Source of the DNA: Syngnathus acus
Taxonomy: Eukaryota > Chordata > Actinopteri > Syngnathiformes > Syngnathidae
NCBI RefSeq assembly: GCF_901709675.1
Contig: NC_051087.1
Location: 6,813,319-6,877,318, forward strand
Direction: 5' to 3'
DNA length: 64,000 bases
Of the stretch, positions 51,183 through 63,051 are shown piece by piece. A model generated the notes under the pieces. That model saw nothing but the letters and a program-made list of their open reading frames with translations, was not told where the DNA came from and ran no database searches. The stretch's first letter is position 1; every line of letters starts with the position of its first letter. A program made the position numbers and the translations under genes.

Positions 51183-54100
51183 CTGCAGGAGGACAGGGGG
51201 AGCTTTACTCGGAGTTGTTAAGTGAGCAAGGTTATGATACTTTGGTATTTTTATTCAGTTGGTTTTAACGGCTTCCATTGAAAATCAGCACAGATGTTTT
51301 GTTTTCATTCCCGAGAGCAGGATTTAAACCAGATTTGGTGCACACTCACTGACTTACGAGTGTAAAGCAACACTCATCACTAGGGAGCAGTCAGTACAAT
51401 TATGACCTGGAAGATGGAGGTGTTATGAGGTTACATAACTAAACATATCACGTGCGATGGTTATCTACGAATCTTGCCGAAGGGCGACACATTTTTTAGG
51501 CCTTTGCTAATAGAGCTCGATACTTTTAAGGCCAATTTTACAAGGAGTAGGTTGATGTTCTTTTGCACTCACAAAGTCTGGTAGATTACAAATTACAGAT
51601 GAGAGGCCAGGCCTTTCCAGACAACAGCACTTTACTTATGTCATGGGAAAAGGGATCAAGCACGGGGGAGGATAAGCATATGAAACAACATCATGTCCTC
51701 TTTCTGGTAATTTATCACTTTATTTTTGCTGTCTGCCATTTTTCAGAGTTATAACTGATGCTTAAAAAAGCATCAATTTCATAACAAAGGGTTTGCAGAA
51801 ATACAAACAAATTATTGTCGATTAAAGACTCCTTTTATTGGCCTTGACCGGAGAGAGAAATTTAATTAAAGGCCAATTATTGGCTAGGTAACTCTGTTAG
51901 TGACTGAGGGATGCGACCATGACAGGAAGCTCTCCCATAATCTGATTAAGCGCTCAACCCTAATGACCCACAGCGTGTCGTCCCTTTGGCGAGCGCTGTT
52001 GCATGTCAGCGGGCAGTGACTGCGCCAGACTTTGGGATTGAAATTGGATTAGTAATTGTGTAGTAGGCTGATTATTTCTCGTTGATCCGCTCCAGCGCTC
52101 TCCTTGTGGACACTCTTACAAAGATATTTCAGCTTTTTTGCTGGACTGCACTGTAGTGGCAAATATTTATCTCGCGTTACCATAGCAGTGTTGAAGGGGA
52201 AGACAGCATGGACCGGATCAAATAGTTATGTAACCAAATGTCTGTTGTCGGGACAAACACCAGCATACCAGCGACTTGCTAATAATATTGCTGCTTTCGC
52301 AAGAGGCAACATGCTGTCAACAGATACACCCGAGGCGCCATTTTAGGCTAGAACCCCTATGCGGTGTTTCCCCGTACATTCGTGATTCAGTTACACCTAT
52401 TCGCTTGAGGTGAAGTGAGAAGCTAATTATAGACCAAAGTAGTGCTGTGCCACCATTCTGAGGAATTTAAAGAAAATTATGAATCATTTGTTAGGATGGG
52501 TGACAATTACTTGGAAATCAAACACTACTTTTTGATGGGTCCGTTTCTCAAGTACTATAAATTGTAGATTAAAACTTACCCTGAAGAGTTTTCTGCACTC
52601 CATGATCATGTGCGCCAGGCCGTGGGTCGCGGCCAAGTTCTCATTCAGGTCTCTTTGGTCCGGCTTTCCCAGAGACTGTTTCCTGTTCATCACCCTGCAA
52701 GGGAGTGGAAAAAGACAGTCAAGAAGAGGAACACAGTGAGATTAGAAAACAGCATTCATCATTAGGACAGAGACCTATGGTGGAAAAAAGGCTGCTTACA
52801 CTTGCTGAACAATCTTTCTTGATGGAATAATCTGTCTCTCTCAAACTGCACTCCCTCCATCTACTGTACAGTATCCTGCTCTTTTGTTTCTTTAGTATGA
52901 CCCATTTCCTGTTTGTGCAAGGTATGGCAAACATCTTATGTAAGCTGCCACTAACTGTCAACGCCGACCATTGATTTAAATAAAATAACCGATGAACACA
53001 TACGCAAACACATACAAACATACCTTGGTGAGGAGCTCTCCTTGCGCCTCAGTGTGTTGAGATGGAATACAGACGGCGCCAGGCAAACAGCCAAGTTAGT
53101 GGGGGTCATCTGGTTCTCCCCGACGCTGGCCGTCACGTCGCTCAGCAGGCACAGCAGGGTCCGCAGCGCCTCGCGATTCTCGTCGGGCAGCAGCAGCACG
53201 GCGGCCCGGGCGGCCTGGAGTCGAAGCTCTTTGGGCATGTCTGCATGGAAAGATGTCGCCAGTAACATCTGTCAGTTTTCATTATCTGCTTTGTGCATCT
53301 GGAAACACTTTGGGAGGACGGAACATGTTTAAGTGGGATATGACATGAGTGAGTAAGTGGGTTATGTAAGAGACTACGTGTGCGTGTGTGTGTACGTGCG
53401 TGCGTGAGTTATGTATGGCTTTATGTTTTCTCGCACCTTAAGCAAACATTTCACAACGTAACAAGGACCAATTCTGTGAAACCTCATCCCAAAGGTATTT
53501 CCTACACTCGCCTTGTTTGTTTGGTTATTAAATGATGAAAATTGTGCCCTGTAGGTCTGGAAAAAAAGACGAAAAGAAAGCAGGAGAAAAAAATGGGGCC
53601 GCTATAACTTATCTGAAGGGACTTGGTTTTTGGCTTCTAGACTACTGTTGAGGTTGTCTTGAGCAAGGCATCAATCCCACGCCCTAGGTGAAGGTTCAGC
53701 ATTGTGTGTGCACTCCTTTCACTCATACTCCTTGCATGTGTGTGTGATGTGGTTGCTGGTGAGTGAAGGATGCAACACAAATAACAGCAAAATTCCCCCT
53801 CAGGGGATTACAGTGAGTATAATAAATCAAAATAACTCCATTCAAAACAGACGCGTGTATTCTTACACTGATAGATCTGAAGAAAGGTCTCGGAGAGTTT
53901 GCTGGTGAGCAGCGGCTCGGGTAAATCTCGGAAGTACTGTTTGAGCATGTCGGCGACATCATAGGCAGACTGGCCCTCGTAGGTAACGCCGGCCCCGTCA
54001 GCCCCGCCGGCTTCATTCATCTGACGAAGAGCCTGAATACGTGACTTCACTCCTGATTTTCTGAAAAGACCAACCTGGACAGAAATAGCAACAGTTATGT

Positions 54101-57100
54101 CATTCATCCATGTGGAAGGTTTTGAAGCCTAATCTCTGAATGAGTCACAATAGTGTGGATCAACTCTAATCGGGCAACCCTCCCAAAAAAATACAAAAAG
54201 TCTTTTGAGATGCTGTTCCTCTGTTGGATAATACAAATTCTTACAAATCCAACAAATCTCTAGTTTACTGCTAACATGGTTACGTCACACCAAGTTGTGT
54301 TGCCTATTAATAAAAGGTACGATTAAACAGCTAGCTGGAAAGGACATCAGCAAGACTTGGTGCAAAATGTACACACACAACAACAAAAAAGCACAAGGAG
54401 TCTTCAAAAACGCACCTGATCACCTTTTGTTTTGCCGTTAAACACTCATCCCATATTTTTGAAGGGACGCACAGTCCTAATCTGTTTTATTGTTTTGAGT
54501 TAAACAGTGAATGGTGATGTAACATCTACGGGCTGACTCTCTCTGGGCCCCTTTGCCTCAGCATGTGTGACAGAATGGAAAAACATAGACGCACTTGGAA
54601 ACACACATAAAGTAGCTTTCATATTGAGAAAAAATAAAAAGATAAAATCGTCTTTGGGTTATGCAACTCTTCAAAAATAAATTGTTTGAAAAATCTGTCA
54701 AATAAGAGTGTTTAAGCTACCAGAGTACATTATTAAAAGAGTCTGTTGTGTGCTCGGTGTGTGTGACACGTTACCTGGTCTAAGCACTGGTTTCTCAAAT
54801 AGCGCATTGCTTGTTGGATGCCTTGAGGGAGGGGCTGACCAGTGCGCTGGACGATGACTAGCAGCGGAACACCGAACACATTCCTTCCTTTGTAGTCTCG
54901 CACCTTCATTCGCTTCATAAACTTTGGAACAGCCCTGCAATAAAGAGATAGACACCCCAAAAAACAGCTCATCAATATTTACCATGGAAGTCAGAAGCCA
55001 TTGAGGTACACTTAAAAATTCAACCCTTGAAGTGCACAAAATGACCATGAAACGCAATTTATTTTTATAAAACAAGGGCCCTCAAGTGGTGTCGAGACAA
55101 CATGAGAAGGAAACTTGAGTATTACTCCAAAGTTAACATTCTTGTCATTAATTATCCATGTAATGTCTTATCCAATCAATACATTTTTCAAATTAATTCT
55201 GAGATTACAATGAATCTGCTCTGCAATCGATAAAATTGGTTTTTAGTCACATTTTTCTGGTTGCATGTTTACATTTACTACTGAGTGGAGACACTTGACC
55301 ACACCTCTGGCATCTAAAGAGCGTGCGAGAATATTTTATGTGCAAGTGCGGAGGCATGACAAATCCTGTCTCCGGATTTACGAGAGGGGAGGCGGGAAAG
55401 ACTGGGAGGTGTCGATTTTGGAGTCGTGGTGGGATGTACTATACTGTGACAAAAGGGGAGGATTCTCTCTTCACACAAATCGTACCCGTTTGTGTGTTTG
55501 TTGTGTGTCCATGGACTTTGGTTTTAGCGCTAGCCTCTGGTTTAGCACTAGCTCTGAAATGTATCACCACATTGATGACTGTGCATGTTTTTAGCAATGT
55601 TATCAGTGTTTAAGATAGCAATTTTTGAAACTTGATTGTAAACAAGCGCATCTTTGACAGTGGCGACGTTATGAAGCCTCGGACTTATTCTGAGAAGCAC
55701 ATTTTAGGAGTACATCGCAAAAGGAGCAAATTATGACCCTGACTTGGAATTCTGAATATGTAGAGGGCTCCAGCTGCCAACAAGTGGCCTCTGTCTTTGA
55801 GCAAAGCCCAGAAATTCTATTCCTGTCCTCAAAAATGACCTCAAGATGGAAAAAATGGACTCAGAAAAACACATAAATTATGACTCCATTTTCTTCACAG
55901 AACTTTTATGTATACCCTTCTTATTCAGACAACAATGTATCGTACTTTAATTTACAAATCGAGTCAAAATAGATGATTTTTGTCCATTTGTCTTAACTTT
56001 AATTTTTTGGTCTTATAAATATCTCAAGCCTGTGGATTTCCCCCTGTAATTTTGGTGTAAGTCACATGAGTATATTTATAAAAAAAAAAAGAAACTACAT
56101 GCAGATGGCTAAGGGAAATGGAGGATATAGTTAAAGGAATTGGACAACTGTGAGTGGAATGAAGGTGATTGAGATGGAAAGGTGGACGATAATTGTTCAG
56201 GCCAGAAATTTCCAGCCTCCAGCTCTTGTAACACCATGCGTGTGAACAACAATGATTGCCCCTTCGAGTAAAAGACAATGTAAGCCCCTTCCCAGCAATT
56301 ACAGGTCTGGGAAAAGAATGTGAAACCCAAGCTCTGACGAAAGCCGTCGCCACACTATACAATGACCTGCAGTTGGCGGAAACTGAGACGGGCTTGGGAG
56401 ACGTAAGCATTGATTGAGACCCAGGCTGCAATTTTCATTACGTGCCTGTCTTCACACTTCAATAAACTGTAATCTTCACTCTGTGTGTTGTCATCCAATC
56501 GACTCACCAGCTGAAGCCATGTTTGTTTGTTGGGGTGTGCCTCTCAAGCAGGGCGGTGAGCTGTAGCAGCGAGAGCTTCTGAAGAAGATTCATCTGCAGT
56601 ACAGACTGGCAGCTAATCTGGAGCTGGGCGGAGGCCAAACTGGGCCGATGGGAGTTATGGAAGCTCACCCAGCGGAGTTTTTGTGGCCTGGAGCACAGGG
56701 GGGGAAAAAGAGGGAAATGGCAGATGTTAAGAAGAAAGTTGGCTGCGGAAAAAAAACTGTTCTGCTTTTTTTCTGTCTTGTTTGCATACAAACTAAGAGC
56801 ATAATTCACAGTCACACATAAATACTTTGTACAAACACCTCTTGCAGTATTATCAGGCAAGTGACAGTCTTAAGGATTACAGGGATTTGTGTACACATCA
56901 ATCAAGAGATTGTCGAGAAACCCCAGTCTCCAAATGCAAGGCTGTCGGTCGGCGGATTCCTAGAAAAGCAGCAACAGTCCCTATGGAGACCAAGCAGCAT
57001 TCCAGAGAATTACATAAGGAGAGCAGTCGGAAGCGTGTCCCCTGTTCATCCTTTGCTGTCTCCTGCCATAGAGTACTCTTTGTGTTGGTATAGACTTGGT

Positions 57101-60100
57101 CTTTCTATTGGACCCTGACTTTTTTCTTCTCCGTATAATTAAACAATGCTTGTCAGCGGATTTACAGAATCAAAGGTCTGTAAAGAATCAAAAGCTACAC
57201 ATTTTTCCTCTTCTAAATTTTTTTACTAAAACATGAGTAGTTTGTACAAACTGTATATTAAACATGAATGGAAAGATACAGGTTGTCCGGGTTGTTGACT
57301 AACCTGCTGGTTCTTGTTAGTGATGCCCCAACCCCAGAGTCCCTCCTCTCCCTCATCCCTTCCTCGCCCTCCCCTAGCGGGTTTCCTGTGCTGTCTTGGT
57401 CACTTCCATTCTCAGCCTCTTCAAGATGGTTTTGCAGAGGGGAGGACGGGCATGGCGAGGCAGAGTCCAACGCTGAATCCGAGTCTCCTTCCTCCTCTTC
57501 TTCATCCTCATCGTCCTCCTCACCGGCCACCACAGCCTCGGACCAGGCGTTCACAAAGCGCTGCAGGCCGCTCACATGTTGGAGAACTTCCTCCAGTTTT
57601 TGTACGTCCCCTTCCGGAGCCTCCTCTCGCTCTGAGTATGGGACGTTGTCGTAAAAACTGAGGCGGCTATCCACTGAGCCGGACGAGACTCGACGCAGGC
57701 GTCTACTTTGCCGTCCCCTCAGGATCACAGCGTTTCCATTATCATTACCGTTGTTATTGGGTGAACTCCCATCTTGCAAAGCTTTGGGGAAAGTGCCTGG
57801 CTTGTGACCTTCTGGTAAATAGAAAAAGATCCTGCCTTCATCTCCTTCTTCTGCTTGGCTGCCATTCTCCTGAGCTCTGTGGTTGTTTCTTCGGTTCTGC
57901 TCGTCAATGCTCATATCAACATTTGCTTGGCACGGGATAGGCGGGGCCGATTTGGGCGTTGGTGTAGGCTGCCGATCGGATGCTTTCTGGGGAATGCTGA
58001 AGGGATCAAATCCCTCCAAGTACATCCCCCCTCTCTTACCGGAGCCTGCTGCAATGCTGTGGCTACGAGCGCGGGTCACCGGGCTTGGTGTGCTCACTGC
58101 ACTGCCGCTGCTGGCTTCTGATTGGCTGCTCCCAGTACTTCCAGTGCTACCGTTGCTAGTTTGAGTCGAGTAAGATACAGAACGATTCCTGTTGAGTGTC
58201 ATAGTCTGAGTTGGATGGTGATTAAGGTTCTGGTTCAGGTTGAGACTCGGGATGTCCACACAGTTCAGTTTCCGCAACTTGTCATCATCAAGACCCTCTT
58301 TGATGACAGGACCGCTGATTTCTATCTTCCCACCACTGATGCTCCCTTTCTTCTTTCTCTTGGAGGTGGTGCCGCTGCGGAGACGAAGACTCTCCATCCT
58401 CTTGAGGAAGCTTTTGGCTCGTGACCGTGTGCTTTTACCACTGCTGCCGCCACGGTCCAGACTTCCTCCAAGTTCTCCCATTTTCAGATCAAAGGTGAAC
58501 TGTCCGAGCTCCAAGGGTGATGGTGGTAGCCCATCAGACAGAGAGTCCTCATTAGCACACACTGACCCGCCCGTGCCTGATGACGAACACATGCTCGCAA
58601 CAGAGCTCGTGCGCGTGGCTCCAACGGGAATGGCTTCATTTGGCAAACTCTTCTCCTCTGTTCTTCCGCCGCTACCACTGCTATGGATGGAGCCCACTTC
58701 AGGCTGTTCACTGAGATCAGTCAGCACACTCTCGGAACTGTTTCCCTCGCACAGGGCCATCTTGGTCTTTTTGGATACTTGGTCCTTTACTGAAGGTGGT
58801 TGCGCGCCATCTGTGCACAATGAGGAGAAAACATCCAGTTCCTCCATCCTGGACCATCGCTTGCTGTCTCTCTGAAAGGTCCAGCGGCCACTGATGGCAC
58901 AAGGCTCATCCTCATCGGAGTCTTCACTCTGGATCAGAGACAGCAAGAGAGTAAATTAGCTCCCTCTTCCAGACGCTCAACCATACTTTCAAGCCGTATG
59001 TGTTTGAAGTCATTACATGAAGTCATACATCTATCTCATGCATAACTTAAAGCAGTTTCATTCATGTCGACCAGAAAACATGTTTTACAGCTTCCTGACT
59101 TCACAGAAGATATTTGCGCACCAGAGAATAAAGGAGCCACATTTACCACACATGCATCTTCCTTAAATGCACACCTCCCCCAGCTTGGTTAATCTATCTC
59201 GGTCCCTTAAGGGATTTCAGCAAATTCCGTTATGGCCTCTATATATCACAATACAACCAGACAGACAGGTCACGCCCTCTAGTCTTTATCAAATCGGTAT
59301 TTTAGCTGCGCCAGACTTACTCATCAATACCGTGTTTGTCATTCTACATTTAGAGTCTGTTCTCCCAGATTCCACTGTTGACCTCACTTCACCACCCTGT
59401 GGACACTAAATAAGACAATAACTCAGTAGACCTTTAACCTATGATAACCACAACCTCTTTTATGCTTGGAAATTAGCAGTTAATAACCCAAATGCAAAGA
59501 TCCACTCTTCAAAAAACATTCTGTAGCTCAATTTAATTAATTGCTAAAAGGACTTTGCTCAGTGTAAAAGACATTTTAATCAGACTTTTATTGATGATTT
59601 ATGAAGATAATGGAGGGGAGGGTGTTAGGGGATGTTTTAACACATTCCACAGTGGCTTGTTTCTGATGTTATTATGCTGGTTGGAATGTGAGATAACAAT
59701 AGACAGCAGCTGATAGGCCAAATACGCCTTCAAACATTTGTCAACATTCTGCAGATATCTTATCATCAGTCCATCAAATCATTCTCCGCAACGCTGGATA
59801 TTGCAAACATCACTGTGCGGAATGAAAACTATTATTACTGACAGATTGGACAAGAACTGAAGGGGGAAGCCGTGGTCAAGTGGCTAAAATCATCACCTGC
59901 CACCGTGGGGGCCCTGGTTGAGGACCATCCCCCTCTGGACTGACAGTCACAGTGTCCTTGAGCAAGATACTGATAATTCAAACTAGTCCGTGGGTGCTTA
60001 ATATGCATCTACTACTGTGATGGACCACATGTGTGTGCTCATGAGATATGAAGATGGTTCTATTGTATTCTATTACCACAACACAGCCGGTTAGACAAGA

Positions 60101-63051
60101 ATTTAAGAGCACCATCAGGGAGTCAATGCATTCCTATGTTGTCTAAGGGGTTGCTTGTCATCCCACTTGGAAGCCAAATGACCTCTTTGACTGGCCAACT
60201 CCGAAATGAAAGGTGACACACAGAGGGTCATCCCAATGAATAGCACCAAACACGGGACAAGGGTGTTACTGTGTAGCACTTAAGACCATTAGGGAATTAA
60301 GGTTAATTTGCTTGAAAGACAGCAATTCTTGTTTCAAAGTGGCCATCAGGTTCTACATGACTTGAAACACACACAGAGAAACTGGTTATATTCCTTGAAG
60401 TGAACAGTTTTTCCTTTGAAAGCAAAGCCAGCCACATCATGATATATATGAAAGTTTGGTTGTCGAGGTGATGAAATGCAAATGTGGTTTCAGAGAATGA
60501 GTGATGTACTTTAAACCCACCCTTTTTCTTTGCGGTGATATCTCCAGTCTCATTAGAGCACACTTGTTGAGAGTTTTAAGCCTCCTGCAACGAAAGACAA
60601 ACGTGCAATCGATTATATTTCATATTGATTCCGCAACCTTCAGGATAGACGAAAAGCGGGAATATAAGAAAAAGACATTGATCTGCTCCCAGGCTGCCTA
60701 ATGAACTGCTGAAGGATAATCCCCACATGAGTGGGAAGCCAAAGAGAGGGAGACAGCAAAAGGGGGAGAATGTAATCTGCTGAAGTGGCTACGAAATCTT
60801 GGGGAGGGGACAGAAAGCTTATCCCCCAGCCACCTGGTGAAGGGGAGCGAGAGTGGCGGGGACCCTCTGGAGAGCTTTTAGAGGAGATCACGTAACAATG
60901 GTGAGATGAAGGGATGGAAACTGAGGAATAGTTTAGCAGGAGGAGGTGGGTGGCAGCAATTGAGGGAGGAGACATTGATATGATAGCTTCCAGATGTATG
61001 AAGGGACACCTGCTGTGCTTTATTACTCAAAACTGGAATTTGATGAACAAAGCTTCATTAAAAGGCCATTAACCTCTTTCACTCTCTCCTTCTATGCTAT
61101 TTATTACCGCAATAACGTAATACCGTATTTTTCGCACTATAAGGCGTACCTAAAAACCGCCGATTTTCTCAAAAGCCGACAATGCACCTTATAATCAGGT
61201 GCGCCTTATATATGGACCAATATTGAGCCACTACAGCAGGCGTGTCCAAAGTCCGGCCCGTGGGCCAAATGTATACATCTTATATATGGACAAAGTTTTA
61301 AAATGGGCCATTCATTGAAGGTGCGCCTTATAATCCGGTGCGCCTTAAAGTGCGGAAAATACAGTATAACTATATGTGACCATTGTTACTTTAATGCACA
61401 CTAAACAGGCTTTCTTAAACAAAGAATTGAAAAAAGAGTCACAAGGGAACGGTAGACGAGAGTAATGTGCTTATCATGTCATTCTTTCATCCCAACAGTA
61501 ACAGTAATTTTCTTTTGACGTCATACCGTGGGTAGCGCCAAAAGATAAGTACAGAAAACAGGCAGTGGAACATCAGAGGTCAGAAAAAGGATGCGTCTCA
61601 CCTGCAGAGAGCCTCAATGGCATCTCGATCAAGGAAGTCGTGGTCCCTGGTGACTGAAGAGATGTCAATGGGAAACTGGGCATCTGCAGGGAGAGAGGTC
61701 AGATCAGTCCTAACAACACGCACCCAAACACCCACCGAGGTCTTCCGGCCCACCTTCTCCCCCATACAGCCAGCATGAAAAGCTACAAGAGGAAGTGGCA
61801 TCTTATCCGACCAAACAAACCCAGCTGCAGCTTTCAGAGGCAGCAGGCAGGGGGGATGTGGAGCACTGAGCGATTGATTGAAGAATGACAATAGGTACTC
61901 ACTCCACTGCAACTTGGAGCGCCAACTTCCTCCTAATTCTTTCTGCTCTCCAGTCAACCTCATTAACAACAAATCACTGCGCAAGTAAGTGCACACAGGT
62001 CCAACACGTACACAAGCAGTGTTATTAGAACACACCATGGGCTACTTGTTGGAATTTCCTGGCCCAACCCCAAATGGGAATCTTGCATTCAAACCCTTCG
62101 GGGAGTGATGATAAGTAAATACTATTGAGGGAATACCAGCACTGATCTTTCGGTGCCGACACAGGCCTATCAGTTTGCTTATCTTTAGTGGGGCAATAGT
62201 CTTGACGGTGCCGACAATAGAGATTGTCCGATGGATACAAGAGAAGGAAAATTCCCAATTTTATGTCGCCTGCCAAGCTGTGAAGCCAGCAAAGTGAAGG
62301 GTTGGTAGTTTTCAGTTTTTCTCAGTTCCGTGCCATACGAGTGTATGAATTGAGACTCATCCATCATCTTTTCACAAACACAAAGTCGTTCTCTCTGATA
62401 GAAAACCTTTTACGGTAGAGTGGGAATGAAGTACGAGCTGCTGAAAAATATAACTTTGGCCTGCAGTTACATAAGGGAAGGTTAAAGTGATGCTATACCA
62501 CAGTTGGAAGCGAATAGGACAGACATTTTTTGGATGACAAGTGAGAAAGACCTTTGGTGCTTAGAGTTATAGTTTGATATATAGTCCAATTTAAGTTAAT
62601 GTTTGGAACACAAACGTTGCTGGCGGTGCTGATCTACATTTAACGCTGTTGCTATAACCTCTCCGCCTACACAACTCAGGAATGTTCTTCCTGTGGGACA
62701 CGTGCACTAAACATGCATGACAACTATGCACGGTTAAAAAAAAAAAAAGGCATAATTACATCTACTTAAAGAATAGAAAACTGTGCACTCACAGTTTGGT
62801 CCACTGTCAAGAGTGTAAACTAAAATCAACTGTGCACTCCTTTAAATCCCAATTAAGTGTAATACAATTAGGTCAGTTTATGAACTCGCCAGGAATACTG
62901 AAGCAAGAAGTAGTTGCTTATTCTGGAATTCTCAGAATTACAAATTTACTCTCACTAATATCAGTAGGGGGATGCTGACCTTCATAAAGTTGGGCATACT
63001 GTGGGAAGCCTGCTGCTCGCAGCCAGGTACAGGCCTCTTTGGCTTCAATCT
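48599..63051 (-). CDS. dlc1: DLC1-type Rho GTPase-activating protein (SAM-RhoGAP-START), first exon(s) missing
   Basis: DLC1 switches off RhoA/Cdc42 at focal adhesions. Coding exons in gene order: 62980-63051, 61602-61683, 60521-60584, 57304-58928, 56508-56687, 54775-54934, 53867-54074, 53024-53240, 52580-52694, 50973-51182, 49809-50026, 49562-49735, 48599-48698 (TGA). All phases join, giving 1140 residues in the window. The SAM domain is at the start (ACTWLRAAGFPQYAQLYED, FPIDI, DRDAIEALCRRLKTLNKC). A 542-residue Ser-rich linker carries KSFLKRMESL, YDNVP (around 498, tensin-type site) and an LD-like helix (LEEVLQHVSGLQRFVNAW, 515-532). The RhoGAP arginine finger is R732 in GLFRKSG. The START domain begins near 910 and ends GHLCAAEAARIRDSFVLPTDK. 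Linkage to lonrf1 favours dlc1 over stard13 or stard8. The N-terminal exon(s), often several alternatives in this family, lie to the right. Confidence 0.93.
50618..50632. repeat. (GT)n microsatellite
   Basis: Short dinucleotide run in the dlc1 intron between START exons. Confidence 0.85.
51183..52579 (-). other. dlc1 intron with a conserved-looking block
   Basis: No exon is visible. The part 51830-52080 looks unlike its repeat-like surroundings: TTTAATTAAAGG, CCAATTATTGG and CTGATTAAGCGC resemble homeodomain and CCAAT sites in an AT-balanced, non-repetitive stretch. Confidence 0.35.
52580..54934 (-). CDS. dlc1: dlc1 RhoGAP-domain exons
   Basis: Exons 54775-54934, 53867-54074, 53024-53240 and 52580-52694. 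They show FGVPLLVIVQRTGQPLPQGI, the arginine finger GLFRKSGVKSRI, YDVADMLKQYFRDLPEPLL, LLLPDENREALRTLLCLL and ENQMTPTNLAVCLAPSVF. The loop after RQMNE reads AGGADGAGVT, about three residues longer than in human DLC1. Catalytic features are intact. Confidence 0.93.
54935..56507 (-). other. dlc1 intron before the RhoGAP exons
   Basis: About 1.6 kb with no recognisable exon or repeat. The frames at 55265-55613 and 56024-56431 carry no domain. Confidence 0.5.
57304..58928 (-). CDS. dlc1: dlc1 large exon (Ser-rich linker)
   Basis: A 1625-bp exon from SEDSDEDEPCAISGRWTFQR to RRDSGVGASLTRTSR. It contains many Ser-Pro and basic phosphosite-like motifs (RSRAKSF, TRARSHSI, RRVSSGSVDSRLS), the MYLEGFDPF and EGHKPGTFPKAL blocks conserved in DLC1, and an acidic run of about 15 Glu/Asp after the LD-like helix. 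Plus-strand frames over it are antisense shadows. Confidence 0.95.
58929..60520 (-). other. dlc1 intron with a SINE
   Basis: Contains the tRNA-like SINE at 59867-60075. Otherwise AT-rich sequence without a supported exon. Confidence 0.5.
59867..60075 (+). repeat. tRNA-derived SINE
   Basis: AGCCGTGGTCAAGTGGCTAA resembles a tRNA Ser/Leu-type A-box region. It is followed by CCACCGTGGGGGCCCTGG and GGTTGAGGACC (B-box-like), then the body CACAGTGTCCTTGAGCAAGA. The tail is AT-rich (TCTATTGTATTCTATTAC). Confidence 0.65.
60521..63051 (-). CDS. dlc1: dlc1 exons A-C (SAM domain)
   Basis: Exons 62980-63051, 61602-61683 and 60521-60584 encode IEAKEACTWLRAAG through ISPQRKR. The third exon is only 64 bp and was found by matching the RLNTLNKCAVMKLEI block of the family (here RLKTLNKCALMRLEI). 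Its donor is AGG|GTGGGT. The large introns between them hold a SINE and a MITE. Confidence 0.88.
61123..61364. mobile_element. TA-flanked palindromic MITE (copy 2, 242 bp)
   Basis: The left end CCGTATTTTTCGCACTATAA and the inverted right end CTGTATTTTCCGCACTTTAA lie between TA dinucleotides (61121-61122, 61365-61366). Several internal GGTGCGCCTTATA units are present. A hAT-type fragment (CAGGCGTGTCCAAAGTCC at about 61238) seems nested within it. It lies in the dlc1 intron between SAM exons. Confidence 0.7.

Noticed and set aside
57268-57661. Two overlapping plus-strand frames (128 and 115 codons)
   Set aside because: Antisense shadows of the acidic and serine-rich end of the same dlc1 exon.
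58240-58875. 211-codon plus-strand open frame
   Set aside because: It is antisense to the large Ser-rich dlc1 exon and shows only Leu/Pro/Ser bias from the reverse strand. The minus frame carries conserved DLC1 blocks.
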